From Eutreptiella sp. 'Long Island Sound 2002' (taxonomy: Eukaryota; Euglenozoa; Euglenophyceae; Eutreptiales; Eutreptiaceae): a stretch of 64,000 bases of DNA. The position numbers and the translations under genes were made by a program. This document shows, one piece after another, positions 10,301 to 21,885 of the stretch. Every line of letters starts with the position of its first letter. Position 1 is the first letter of the stretch. The stretch lies in NCBI GenBank assembly GCA_964036045.1, contig OZ038382.1, positions 128,712,556-128,776,555 of the forward strand. Reading direction: 5' to 3'. The notes below the pieces were generated by a model, which saw only the letters and a program-made list of their open reading frames with translations, was not told the origin of the DNA and made no database searches.

Positions 10301-12242
10301 TCTTCGGCACGAGGAAGGCTGGGCTGGCCCACTCACTGTCGGAGGGTTCGATCCATCCCCGCTCAATGAACTCGGCCAACAGCTTCTTCATGACCTCGGC
10401 CCGATCGCCCTGAAGTTGGTACTCCCGATGACGATAGACCTTGGGGTTCGGCTTCAGCTTGATCCTCGCTGTGCCAAACCTCCCACGATCTGGAGGGTTC
10501 TTGTTGGCCACGCCACTGAATAGCCGCGGATAGGCTTTGATCAGCCTCTCCTTCAGCTCGGCGACCTTCCGGTTCTCCTGGGCCTCTTCAGCCGCTTGCT
10601 TCGGTATCGATACAACCGAGCGCACTGCGGTATAGGCCTCTTCTGGGTCCGAATCTGTCTTCTCCTCGTCCGATATGCCGTCTTCATCGTCGTGGGGTGC
10701 ACTTCCCACCGATAATCTTCGAAAATTTGCGGCCTCGGGCTGGTGACTGTCGCTATCGACGCCCATTCTTGGAAAATCCCATGTTGGTGGGTCCGACCTA
10801 ACCGGACCATCGTATTGGTCCGCGATATGATCCATGACCCTCGCCACGAAGTCATCCTTCTCGTACTTGCCGGTGACCAACATCTTGTCATCCCACCAAT
10901 GCGGAGATGTGATCCTGGCCCGCCTCTTCTTGGCTGCCACACGGTCGTGAATCCCCATTCGCATGTAGTTGACGACGTCGTCGATCTCGGAGTGGGACAG
11001 GATGTCAATGCCATCCACTGGCTGATCCGTCCCCTCCTTGGGCTCAAACATGACTTTCATGGGCACCGCACCCACCCTACGGATGAGTGCTTCATCACCC
11101 GTGGGTTGGGCTTGCGCCCCCTCCACCAGGAAAGCCTTGGTACCCCACGCCTGACCCAGGAAGGGCATTGATACACCCTTGGCGTCGATGAACAACTCCT
11201 TCTCTGGCCCGAATGACATCTCGTTCAGGATGATGGAGTCCAGCGTCGACTTGAGACACTCCAGCGGACATGGAGTGGATCCTATGCCGGTTATGACCAG
11301 GATCCCCTTCGCCCTATCCGCGATGATCTTCTCCACCGTACGCCGGGTGTTATCCAGGGAACCATGCCAATACATAGGCCCCCACTCCTTCAAACCCGGA
11401 TGCCTGTGCCAGGCTGAGTCTCCTCGATGCCAATGCCTCCTACACTTCCGCAGAAGTGGGGCATCCCGGGAAGCGAAGACGTCCGTCTCGGGCGCTTCGG
11501 CTCCCAGCGTCTGGATCATCCTGCCGTACACCTGCGGCGCCATTCCATACTCCGTGAGCTGAACTCCGCGGTCTCTCCTGGACTTGGCACCCACAGCTTG
11601 CGCCGCTCGGACGATCCGATCCTCTTCCTCAGCATTCCATTGGGATGATCCGCATGCATAATCCGTGGACAGCCATGTGAGGCATTCATCATCCTCCCGG
11701 ACCAGCGTTGCACGATGGGGAAGGGCTCCAATGGCGTTAGCCACCATGAAGTCATACCCCATGATCATATCCGAATCTGTAATGTCGGCCACATAGAAGT
11801 TCCCGGATAGAGTGCTTCTCTTCGCCTGATCAGGACGGTTCAAGCGCTCATGCTCCCAGAATTCCATACTGATAGTGGCCTCATGGGTACCACCACCCAT
11901 AATCTTCCCGTTGGCGACCTTCAGGCGGACCGGTCTCAGGCTGGGCTGCAGGAATTCCTCCTTGAACAACCCTCTCCGGACCAGGCTCACCTGGGCACCC
12001 GTATCCACCAACCCATCCACCACCTTCTCCTCTCGTCCGCACCGTACTCGCACTTTCAAGTGCAACTGCCGCTCGTCGCCATGAGGTGTATGGACGACTC
12101 TCACGGCATGCAACTCTAGCACGTCCGGGTGCATCAGGACTTCAAGGGTATGGTCACGGATGGTGTAGATCTTGGGTTGGTCCTGCCCGTCCACGGGGCT
12201 CTCCGCGGTCGCTCCTTCCTTCTTGCCATGTCCCGTACCCAC
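7341..12242 (-). CDS. pol: pol of element A: PR-RT-RNaseH-[TAG]-integrase-chromo
   Basis: The polyprotein has an aspartic protease (LVDTGAQVSLV, residues ~78-88), RT (LVVDYRGLN ~650; motif C reads FVDD ~755), RNase H (RTDASDYAVG ~918; VPGKDNTVADCLS ~1034) and, after one in-frame TAG at 8825-8823, integrase. The integrase half has an HHCC zinc finger, the D-D-E motifs (MDVFA, CSDRGSQF, SNGRAEV) and a C-terminal chromodomain (near 7540-7380), which in this family directs insertion into chromatin. The frame stays the same across the stop, so this is one ORF with a single nonsense codon. The pol frame is open upstream of the first usable start to at least ~12420 and lies -1 relative to gag, consistent with -1 frameshift expression. 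Protein products would act in cytoplasmic particles and the nucleus. Confidence 0.9.
8823..8825 (-). other. Single in-frame TAG between RNase H and integrase
   Basis: The codon after SKY is TAG. The same frame continues through N-A-V-S-A-P into integrase without any further stop for 491 codons. It is either a point mutation or a readthrough site. Confidence 0.85.
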
Positions 12243-12406
12243 ATGTACTTCCCTTGGCAGGGCGCTCCAGGGGTTGGGAGTGGCGAAAACAGTGGTTTTG
12301 GCTCTTCTGGAGCCTTCTTCGGCACCCGATGTGCCTTCGCTTTCTCTGGGATTCCACCGATTTTCAGAGGAGAGACCTCCGAGGTCCCACTCCCGTGGGG
12401 GCTCCT

Positions 12407-15400
12407 CTAGACTTGGCTTCCCGCAGCCCCTTCCGGCTGCGATCTGCCAGGACTTTGTCCTCCACGTTGCTGGGCTTTGACTTCCTCCAACGTCCTCAGC
12501 ATGTCCTCAGCAACTTCCCCGATCGACCTCACTCGTCGGTCTTGACCAGGTCCATCACCATAGCCTCTTCCTCCGGCTTTTCCTTGGCCTTTGCCTTGGC
12601 CTTTTCCCCCGTCTCCGCCCTTCGCCTTCCAATCGGAAATCCGCTGCTCTTTGGGCTTCTTCTCGGGGTGGGCTGCGAAGTAGGCCTTCTTGTCCGCCTC
12701 ATACACCTTGCACTGACGATGGTCGTGTGCATGGTTGTTTCCCTTGCCATAACAGACCCAGCACCCGTCGTGCTGAGACCTGTACTCTCGGAACGAGAGC
12801 GGTGGGTTCCCGATCCTCCTTGGCTCTTTGCCCTTCTTGGGTCCCACCTGGCTCCATCTGGACCGATCCTGCCCATGATTCTTCACGTTGTGCGCCACAA
12901 ACGCGAAGAAATGGGCCTCCTCGTGATCCTCCCGGGACCAGTGGTCTTGGCCACTTCCACTGCCATCCTCCGCAGAGTTGGCCGTGTCCTCCTGGATCTC
13001 CCGATGATGGCGGTCTTCTCGGTGGCCTCGTTGTCCATGACCATGTCGATCCTGCACGTGGGCCTCGTTCTTCGCATTGACCTTCAACTCCACCGTGATG
13101 TACTTCACGATCTCGTCCAAGCTCATGCGGGCGAAGATGACCTGCATCCTCAGTGGCTCCCCGCGCCTCCACTCCACGTTGTTGAGGCGCAGCAACCTTT
13201 GCCCCATGGAGTCTCCGAATACCTCCACGTACACGGCGTTCTTCAGTCCCAACATCCGGTTGGGCTCGCCCAGGTTCCTCCTGAAGAACTCCATGATACC
13301 CGCATTGGTATCCTCCGCCGCCATAATCCTCACCGTCACCCGCTTCTTGGCGCGCTTCTTCTCCTCGTCCTCCACTCTCCTCTTCCAGTTGCCGGGGAGG
13401 ACGTCCTTCAGCAAGTGGCGGATCTCACTGGCCTCATTCCAGTCTTCCACCAGCTTGAGGCATCTGCGGTACTTCCGCAGATACCGGTTCCACTCCCGGA
13501 CCCGCAACTCACCGCGGTTCAGCGGCAGCGGGATGGACCACAAGTCCTCCAGCTTCTGGTTCGGAGCGTCCACCCGCTCCTCATCCTCCAACCACTGGAG
13601 GCAGGCCTGCACCGTACGGATCAATCCTTCCCGGATCTGATCCCGCAGCTCCTCCTTCAGGTCCTGCGCCAGCCGGTGTGGGAATGTCCGACATACCCAC
13701 TTGCCCCGCGGCGCTCCCCGCATCTCGCCGACGACCTCCTGGGCGAAATCCTCCCAATCAAGGATGAAGTCATCCAGGTTGGAGGGGTTGCCATCGTAGT
13801 AGGGGATTTTGATTCCTTTGAGGTCGTCAATCCTGATGGCGTCTCCGACGCCCCTGGCCACCACTCCACCGAGACGGATACCACCTGTGGCCTGGGGGTG
13901 TGAGTACACTCCCCGTACATCCCTCTCCTCAATGGAATGCGGTCCAGTTGGGCCTGAACCCATGGGGTTTGGAATACGGGAAGGACTTGCTCCGTCGGCC
14001 GTTCATATCCCCGTATTGGGGTCCTTCGCCCACAGGTTTCCGCCTGGATGACCCCGACCATGTCCGTCGGCGCTTCCCATGGTTCGCCCCTGCATGGTCT
14101 GGCTCTCGATCTTCTCTTCCGCATAAACTACCATATTCGTCGTGATCGGTACATCCTGGGCGGCATGGGACATCTGTACCGTCAGGCTCCTCGGGTCCGT
14201 GGTTATGTGCCCTTCCCGCATGGACCCAGCCGGTGCCGTGTGTTCCCCGAGCATTGTGGATTCGCTGAACATGGGAACAAACGGCAGCGCACCCGGGTCA
14301 ACACGCGGAGGCGCGTATGGTGCCTCTGCAGGGCCGCCCATGGGTTTCTCCATGGCGCTCCTGAGGGTCTTAACCCGCTCCACCAGCTCTACCGCGGCCG
14401 GCTTTGCCGGGAGCTCCGGACCCGAGGCGAGGGGCTGTAGCTCCTCTAGCCTTTTCAGGCGTCCCGACATGTCCTCCACTAGGTGGAGGAGGCTGTCCAC
14501 CACTCGCTGCTGCTTCTCCAGGGCCAGCTCCAGATTCTCCCGGTACCGGTCCCGTTCCGCTCGCAGCTCCTCCATGTCTTTCTCCGCGGCCGACTGGTTG
14601 TCCAGGATCCCCGCGACGTCCTCCTCTAGACCGTCCTTGGCGTTGTCCAGGCGGTCAAGGCGATGCACGATGGCGTCCATCCCCATCTTCGGGTACTTGC
14701 CCATGAGGAAGGACACGTGCTTGCATGCAGCGTGCTTTCCGCCGGATTCAGCGCATCCCGCGGTTCCCGGCACCTCAGACTCATCACCCATGGGCGTATC
14801 ACCTATGGCGTCCGTCTCTGGTCCCGTGTGCCGAGGCACAGGTGCCGTCCGGGCCCTGGCTGGCCTCTCCAAGCCCTCGGCGTCGTGCTTCAGGGCGGGC
14901 TCGGGGGCCGTATGCGCCCTTGCGATCGGCGCGGACATCTCCTCCGACTCCGAGGGGAAGCAAGTCCGGTAGCCATCGGAGTGCCCCTCGGATTCCCACA
15001 GCCTGACCAGGCTGGGGTCCGTGTCCATAGCCCCGGCGTCCCTTGCCGCGGACTTGGGTGACCCGCGCTTCCGGTAGCGCCAGGCCCGTCCTCCACTGCT
15101 GCCTGAATGGCAAGCCTCATCAGAGTCCTCCGCGGCGGAGCGGTGGTTGCATGCCTTTCGGCAGCGACGCTCACACATGGAGACCAGGTCCTCCATGTCA
15201 CGTCCTCCTCTTCCCGAATGTCGTACTTCTCTTCGGGCTTCAACTTCCGGAGTTCGCCATGCTCTTGAACGTCTCGGTTCTTCTATGGCCCCAATCTCCG
15301 GCGTGGTCTCCACCGAGTCCACAAAACGCACCCGGGGCGTACTTGAGCAGGGCTCATAAGGGCCCAAGTCCCCGGGTCGGCGGTTGGTAGGGGCAGCAGG

Positions 15401-15502
15401 TAAGCCTCTGCTACCATAAAGAAGGTCCCTACCAGGACCGGCCCCCGCTGTGCCCCTTCCGCCTGTTACCCCTGCTGATTTACTCCGGATCAACGATTGC
15501 AT
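12407..15502 (-). CDS. gag: gag of element A, interrupted by one TGA
   Basis: Two open stretches (499 and 518 residues) lie in one frame and are separated only by a TGA at 14005-14003; translation of the second could also start at an ATG 13 codons downstream. The first part has a long coiled coil (residues ~280-360, heptads with E-L-R-A-E-R-D). The second part has a capsid-like helical region and an unusual Cys/His cluster CWVCYGKG...HAHDHRQC (13 to 18 residues long, near 12780-12730) in place of a standard zinc knuckle. A Gly/Lys-rich basic tail follows. The N-terminal ~25 codons lie in the LTR. It would form the particle shell and bind RNA. Confidence 0.8.
15405..15416 (-). other. Primer-binding site, initiator-Met tRNA type
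   Basis: On the minus strand, TGGTAGCAGAGG begins 8 bases after the 5' LTR. It is complementary to the conserved 3' end of many eukaryotic initiator tRNA-Met (CCTCTGCTACCA). Confidence 0.8.
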
Positions 15503-17783
15503 TTCTCAAAATCCTCAAAGTCCAGGGTCCAAAATCCAAAAAATATAGAAAATGTAATCCTCCTTCAACCCTGAACAGCAACCAGATCCCACAAATACAG
15601 CAATAGCCCAATTCACAATCCAAATCAGGCTGGGGGCTTCCGTTCAGCACACCGGTCGTCTCACGGTGGCGGGCATGTACAAGAATTGCACCAAAGAAGA
15701 AAGCCCTAAAATTGGCATATGAACACAAATAAAGCAAATTTAGAGAAAGAAATAAACATACACATTCACAGCCATAAACCCCTCATTCCCTGGACTCAAG
15801 ACCTTCCCTTGACTCACCAACATATTGCCCTGAACCAGGTCAAATGAGATGGCTGAATGCCATGTGTCACAAGTCACTACCCAAACCCCAAACATGTATT
15901 CACTCCCAAGCCTCTAAATCCTAGCCCAATAGGGGAGGTGGCGTGTCATGGCCTAGAGTGGCACTCAGGACCATGCCCTACCCTGACATAACCTTGGATG
16001 GACTTGGAATCGAATGGGCTTGGAGATATGCCCCATGGGTTTGAACTCATAACATGCCAAAAAACTGCCAATTCACACCATATTGGCCATATATCAAATA
16101 TATGCTCAAAGTTGAAGTTACCACTTATCCGAAGGCTCAAGGCATGCATGGAATCGAAGTCTAGTATTCATGGAGGATGGAGACCAAAGGCCAATGCCCA
16201 TGTACATCCCCACTTTACCCTCAAAACCCCTTCGGATATGGGCGCCACGCACTGCCCAAGTCAGCCCATGATCTTGAGACCATTTCTTGTAATCCTTCGT
16301 GTGCCAAGCCAAATGGAGTACGCGATCCGGCATATGGTGGTGTTCAGCTCCAAAGCATATGCCAACATATGAACAACATACCATGGTTTGACTCCCCATA
16401 GGCTTCTTGCTGTTTGCCGACCAGGTAAGTACACAAAACGCAAAAAAGAGCAAAAATTGAGGTCAAAAACATGAAAATATGTCCCAATACAAAGTTGTCA
16501 TGATAGTATATCTCTATGCTCACCCATGATATCCGCGCATGGTTCAATATACAAATAATTGGAACCAGTTGCGAACAATTCCCCCACTTGGATCCCCAAT
16601 CAGGCGCATGGAGATACCTTCGCCACTCGTATCCACATGCCCCATGAAAATGGGAGTGCACTCATGGATCTCTTTGCCAAACTCACCATGAGCAATACAT
16701 ACGCGGTAGACTTAGTCTAGCGCTTTGAATTCCACAATTCGGACATGGGCAAAGCCCTTGTCACGTGTGGCTCCCCATCTCTTCGGCCACACGAAGATAT
16801 ATAACATGGGCGTGAGCATATCGAGCACATACCATGCATATAACACATACCCTCATAAAATGGCTTCCACCATGGTATGCCATGCCCCTCCATGGACATA
16901 ACTTCACGTTAAAAATACGTGGGAACCCAAAGAAAGTATCTATGCAACCCCAACACTCATGCGGTACACTCGAAAGTCGCATTAAAATATTCGGTTGCAC
17001 GGTCCAAGAGTTATATATCACTTTATACCCACTTGACCATTATCCCTTGCTCTACCGAGCATGTGTACACACCGAATGCGTTTGATGCTTCCTAAATTAA
17101 GTTGAGACTAAGGCGCTTGCAACCCAACCTTAATTATTCTCTTTCCTCACACTCACGCGTAGATATGGCCCTTCAAAGTGGTTCCACGATTCGCTTTTGT
17201 TTCCCTCATATCTCCAAGTCAAATGGGTGGCAAGTATAAGGGAAACCTGATTCGGGGATAGGGAAAAGAGTATGACCACTCGAAGAAGTCCAAATCAAGT
17301 GCGGCGATGTCGAAGTCGAAAATCCGACTTCGACATCGCGAAAAATTCAGATTAAAATTTCGAGTGCTTATTTAGAAAATTGCGGAAGCAACGAACCCTT
17401 TGCTGATGAAATCTGACCCTTCAACGGAGTATCCGCCAAAATATCTGGAAATAACAGTTAACCAATCGGTTACCGCAAAATCGCGAGCCAACTGACGGTC
17501 GCCGATACATTGACCATCAGAACGAAAGGCTGAAAAATTACGGAGACATCATGATGGTAAAACCCTGTTGATTCCTGATATTCTGATATATAAATCTCAG
17601 CTGGCGGCGCCTCTGTACTGAATATGGCCGCTCATAGCCGGAATGGCCAAACCTATCACACTATCACATCGGGTTAGGTCAGGTGGATGAGAGAGTATGA
17701 TATCAGCCAATGGCGGCTTGCCGGCACATAGATACACACCCCAAGTGACCCCAAGATGGCCACGGGGGTCCGAACCGGCTTCA
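15425..17783 (-). repeat. 5' LTR of element A
   Basis: Direct repeat of 4558-6920. It starts TGAAGCCGG at 17783 on the minus strand. The perfect 15-bp-arm stem-loop lies at 17304-17339 and the TATATA stretch near 17588. Outside it (17784 on), element B sequence begins. Confidence 0.85.
17304..17339. other. LTR stem-loop, perfect 15-bp arms (5' LTR copy)
   Basis: Arms 17304-17318 and 17325-17339 are exact reverse complements with loop AAAATC. It lies about 450 bases from the LTR start on the minus strand, downstream of the likely promoter, so it would be in the 5' leader of the RNA. Confidence 0.75.
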
Positions 17784-18080
17784 CAGCACAAGAATGCACC
17801 AATGAGTGACAAGCATCGGATACAGATACAGGGTTATACCTAGCATCAAGTACCTTGAACCGTCGGCGGTAACGCTGTTCAGTTTCATCTATGCTCGAAT
17901 GGGCATACGAGTGAAGTGCAGCTAAAGCGTTCGACAAAATTGCTTTTGGGACACAATTTTTGCCTCAGTGAAATATTTTCGGCTTCTGCAAGGCCAAATA
18001 TGCGTCCCTCTTAGAATTATCTACATACTCAGTGGTTTTCAATTCCGCCCACAGCTTCTTGTAGGCCTTGTCCTTAGCAT
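17784..18080 (-). pseudogene. Element B segment between RNase H and integrase
   Basis: Continuing the RNase H reading on the minus strand gives a Lys/Arg-rich helical stretch (for example ALAALHSYAHSS, then QRYRRRF, then SDACHSLVHSC) with two stops, ending exactly where element A's LTR starts. A frame running from 17937 to 17674 fuses this piece to LTR sequence and is therefore an artificial chimera. The Cys/His residues at the end might belong to the integrase zinc finger, but too little is left to say. Confidence 0.5.
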
Positions 18081-18081
18081 A

Positions 18082-19160
18082 CTACTTAAACCAATCCTGA
18101 TACAATACATGTATGTCTGGGGGGACAGGTACGTGGTGTACTGCAAGGATGGAGGCTTCAGCTAGGGAATCAGCCTGTGCTGTATGCCAGCTTACGCTGT
18201 GTAGACTGCGAGTGACTTTTTTTAACGTGACGGGCACATCACTGCTTGAATGAACAGAGAGGTCTTCATGTGTGCTGGTGGCCAACTCAGAAAATATGTT
18301 GGTGACAAAAGCATCTGGCATTACAAAATGCGCTCGCACAGCCACTGTGGACTGCTGGTGAGCTTGTTGATAACACACACGTAGTGTACGTCCTTGCTCC
18401 TCATGGTCGCCTAAAGTGACCACGAAGACTAGATCATGAATGTCAATCCCTGCTGTGCAGGAACCAAAACCATCGCGGTTTTTTTGTCTCAAAACATTCT
18501 CCTGTTCTGCTTTTTCTTGACGCTCAACCTCCGTCGATCCCAAAGCATCCTCATCAGACCCATGGAGTTGGTATCCTGCTTTGCCCCTGCAGGGTAGGCC
18601 CACCTTGATAGAGTTTCATCGTCAACGTTGTCATCGCCTGGGATGTACTCTGTCAAACGATTGAAACGGCTAAGGAACTCATGCCTGCTCCCCTGGCGTC
18701 CCAACGGGCCGGAAATGGTGCACAAGTCTTCCTTATAAAATTTGACAATGTTTTTGTGGTCAGTTCTGACCACAACCTCATTGAATCCAATCGAGAACTG
18801 GAATTTTGAAAGACAACGGACCAACACGTAAGTGTCCTTTTCTCTGACCGTCCAGCCCATTTGACCCGAAACCTTATCCCCTTGTCGGCTGCCTTGCAGC
18901 TTACGTGAAAAAAAGGCAACAGGCATGTCCCTTCCATAGCCCTGTGTTTGCTTCAAGATGCCACCTACTGCATAGTCGCTCGCGTCCCACTCAATGATCC
19001 TACTGCCGGACAAGTCCGGCAGACACAACTTTGTATTCCGTACAATCTGCGCCTTGAGCCTCTCCAAGCCCTCAATCATTCGGGTATTCCATGTGATTTT
19101 CATCTGATTGGGCGGAAGCTTAACTTTGTTTTTCTTCACAGGTTTGCCGTTTCCGTCCAA
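18082..19160 (-). pseudogene. RNase H of element B
   Basis: The frame 19160-18489 has the gypsy-type RNase H signatures: EWDASDYAVGGIL (first Asp), an AFFSRKLQG block, VVRTDHKN, and YIPGDDNVDDETLSRWAYPAG (spread over 18660-18595). Similar Trp-Ala-Tyr-Pro-Ala-Gly residues end the RNase H of element A. A frameshift near 18580 moves the reading into the frame 18603-18082, which holds a 173-residue connection of unknown fold. It would degrade the RNA of the RNA-DNA hybrid. It is separated from RT by a frameshifted gap at 19160-19326. Confidence 0.75.
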
Positions 19161-19325
19161 AGTACCTTCCTTGTCGGGGGCGATTGCCTAATACTGATAC
19201 TTACCGGACAGTGCCTCCAAGTAAGGCGCTGCATAGTCAGCATACTTATGAAGAGAAATGGAATACCAATTCGCCAACCCAAGGAAGCCCTTGAGTGCCT
19301 TTGGCGTCTTGATGTCCTCATGCCT

Positions 19326-19985
19326 TCAATTGGCCACAGCATGCGTTTTGGCTGGGTCTGGCCGGCGCTTCTCATTATGCAAAATGTGGCCAACACATTT
19401 CCCTTGGCGCATAAACAATAAGCATTTGCTGGGCTTAACAGTGAGTCCAGCATCTGCAAACGCCTTAAACATGCGGAAGCAGATTTGAGAATGGTGTTCA
19501 AAACAAGCGTCCCATTCTTGTACACTATCAGGGGGTTGGGAGTCTGAATCACAATATGCATCGCTGTCCATCAGTTTGCCTTTTTCTCGTTGCCCAGGGG
19601 GAAGCTTGCCAGTAGAGGAAAGGACATCATCAATATATGGACCTGATTTGGGCATACAGTTACGGAGTACATGCTGTACCATACGTTGGAATACCTGTGG
19701 TCCCACCTTGACCCCCATGGGTAAGACGGTCCGGAGGTATGTACCAAAGGGGGTGATGAAAACGGTGAGCAGTTGCAACTCCTCGGCTACTTTCATTTGG
19801 TGAAAGACATCCTCGAGGTTGACCAAAGTAAAAATACAACGCCCATGCTGTTTGTTGATTTGGTCCTCAATTACCGGCAGCAGAAAATTGTAGCCCTCCA
19901 ACTGGCTGTTGAGCCATCGGTAATCGATGACCAACCGCCACTTGCCGTTGGGCTTGGGGACTAAAAACGCCCTGCTCAGCCGTCC
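19326..19985 (-). pseudogene. Reverse transcriptase core of element B
   Basis: Minus-strand reading gives FLVPKPNGKWRLVIDYRWLN, then IFTLVNLEDVFHQ, a TPFGTYL..VLPMGVK block, and the catalytic PYIDDVLSS (Y-I-D-D), then KCLLFMRQGKCVGHIL. These are motifs of gypsy-like RT in order. Upstream of 19934 the frame is held by sequence but lacks an ATG, as expected inside a polyprotein. The motif C is canonical, unlike FVDD in A and HIDD in C and E, so B is a separate lineage. Confidence 0.8.
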
Positions 19986-20562
19986 ATTTTTAGACTACAA
20001 GGTACAATAAATCCTCTATTGATGCACTCGTCCAACACTTCCTGTAAAATCTTCTTCCTAACTCCTGCGGCACATACCGCCTTACAAAGTTTGGCGACCG
20101 TGCCCTACTTTTCTCCGAGGCGCACGGTACCAAGTTAACCTCGTGCTTTCAATTAAGCTGGAGTGACGTCAGTTCGCTTTTTGGAGGTAAAGACACTTGG
20201 CCGAAAATATTCCTCAATGCGTTGGCGGTACTTTTGGGTACCAGGGTATTACTCATCACCCTGGATTACTGACCTAATGGATCTGCTGTAAAGAGGATTA
20301 CGCACTTGATCACCCCTCTCACAAGGCCCTTTCGTTCCCTGTGCCCCAATGTCCTCCATAGTCATGTTGACTCGGAAGGCACCAAGGGGTTCTCAATCGT
20401 GATGTTTTTTTCCAGAGGAAACGTTCTCAGGGTTACCGTAAGGATTGATAGGGTGGGCGTCTACACGAGATTCATCAACAGGCACACCAAACGCAAACTG
20501 CTGATCTTCCTCCTCATCGAGGTTGGTATGAGCTTGCTGCTGCCCAACTGCATCAAAATATA

Positions 20563-21381
20563 TCAACAGATTCTGCTCGCCCCGGAGTGTACGAAGGGGC
20601 TTGGCGTCCTCGGTTTCAGAAGAATTTCAGAAGTAGGGGGAATATCCACCCAATCAATCGTGATCTCCCCCATCATCCACGACAACTCATGCTGCTTCCG
20701 GGTAGGAAGCAACATGAATCCTTTACACCCTTCACTTTTTTGACCGCTCTTTGGTACATCCCCGTGGGTGGCAACACTCACAAGGTTCAGCCTACCCACT
20801 CCTTGTACAAAGGCCCCTTGAATGCCCGTGAACCTGTTTATGGCGCAAGGGCCGAGGGGAGATGCTTCTATATGGATTTCATGCTCAGTACACCAATCAC
20901 GTACCATATGTGCAACGTTTGGCCTTAGGCATAAATCACCACGCCTAGCCACAGACGGAAGAGCATGCCACTTGGGCTTGTGGTGCACCTTGGCCTGCAG
21001 CCTCTTTACAGATGATGCCGCACCACAGTGCACTGGTTTGGCTGGAGAAGAGGACTTCAGAATATCGGCTTCGATGGACATCAGACCGGATGGGTCGGTT
21101 ACAGCCGATGGAGGCGAAGAAGCAGGGTATGCCTGTTCCGCTTGACTGCAGCCCCACCGACCCATCAAGTGGTCTGGTGCACAAGGGGTCTTGTAGCGGT
21201 TTGTGGACTTGCCCACGCACTCATCATCTGTAACCGCTTCAGAGGACATTCCCTCTGAGCCCGCCTCGGAATTGGTTTCCGGCCAAGCTGTATCATGTGA
21301 ATCCCTTCTGTGTTCCCGGCCAGAGAGCTGGCGAAGCTCGTTGTTCACCTCGGGACACTGTTCCGGATATTGAAGTCTCAA
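20563..21381 (-). CDS. Unassigned polyprotein segment of element B
   Basis: A 272-residue open frame lies between dUTPase and RT on the minus strand. The first half is polar and probably disordered (Ser, Glu, Asp). The second half (residues ~130-270) looks folded, with W-C-T-E-H-E-I-H-I and GAFVQGVGRLNLVSVATHGD. I recognise no family. It may be a protease-like or linker domain, since the position corresponds to the region that separates protease from RT in other gypsy elements. Sequence from 20000 to 20560 joins it to RT with frame breaks. It is degraded with the rest of B. Confidence 0.45.
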   Translation of the reverse strand: MRLQYPEQCPEVNNELRQLSGREHRRDSHDTAWPETNSEAGSEGMSSEAVTDDECVGKSTNRYKTPCAPDHLMGRWGCSQAEQAYPASSPPSAVTDPSGLMSIEADILKSSSPAKPVHCGAASSVKRLQAKVHHKPKWHALPSVARRGDLCLRPNVAHMVRDWCTEHEIHIEASPLGPCAINRFTGIQGAFVQGVGRLNLVSVATHGDVPKSGQKSEGCKGFMLLPTRKQHELSWMMGEITIDWVDIPPTSEILLKPRTPSPFVHSGASRIC

Positions 21382-21885
21382 CGCCAGTAAGGTGGCGTCA
21401 AAGATCCCCCCCGTTGCTTCGTCTGCTTGGTTAGCCTAACCCAGGACGACGTCTAGGCTATGGTCTACCATATGCTCCAAACGCACAGGCAATCCTCGTC
21501 GGATTCTTCTGGCCCTCAGCCCCACAAACAGGCTGGGCTTAGCAATGACCCTTCCGAGTACACTGCTGGATAATGCAAACCATTGTAACATGACACAAGT
21601 GGAGATGTGCCCAAACCCTCTCAGCACAGACTGATAATGATGGGCTAAACATGCCACAACACACAACATACGGCACGTCGCGCTATGCAAGAGAGCTTCA
21701 AAGTCAAGCTGGGCTGAATTACACCCAGCTGTCGAATATGAAATGCGCATGGCACGCTGAAAGACTTCCCTGTCAGAAAACAATTGGGAATAGGAAAGTA
21801 GCAAGTCTTGCCAGGCAAGTTCCTCCTGTACACGGAGGGGGTAGCCTGCACGTCATGCCTAGGTTCAGACTGACCGAAGCGTTGG

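Larger units (their letters stand above)
4558..17783 (-). mobile_element. Gypsy chromovirus A, 13.2 kb, near intact
   Basis: Two ~2.36-kb direct repeats (4558-6920 and 15425-17783) flank gag (15502-12407) and pol (12242-7341) on the minus strand. A primer site complementary to initiator-Met tRNA lies at 15416-15405, and a polypurine tract precedes the 3' LTR. Domain order is gag, protease, RT, RNase H, integrase, chromodomain, typical of Ty3/gypsy chromoviruses. The LTRs differ by only a few percent by eye, so insertion is fairly recent. Flanks show no clear 5-bp duplication. Flanking sequence on both sides belongs to element B. Confidence 0.9.

Noticed and set aside
12086-13903. 605-residue open frame on the plus strand
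   Set aside because: It lies antisense to gag/pol of element A and has no domain; GC-rich coding on the other strand explains it.
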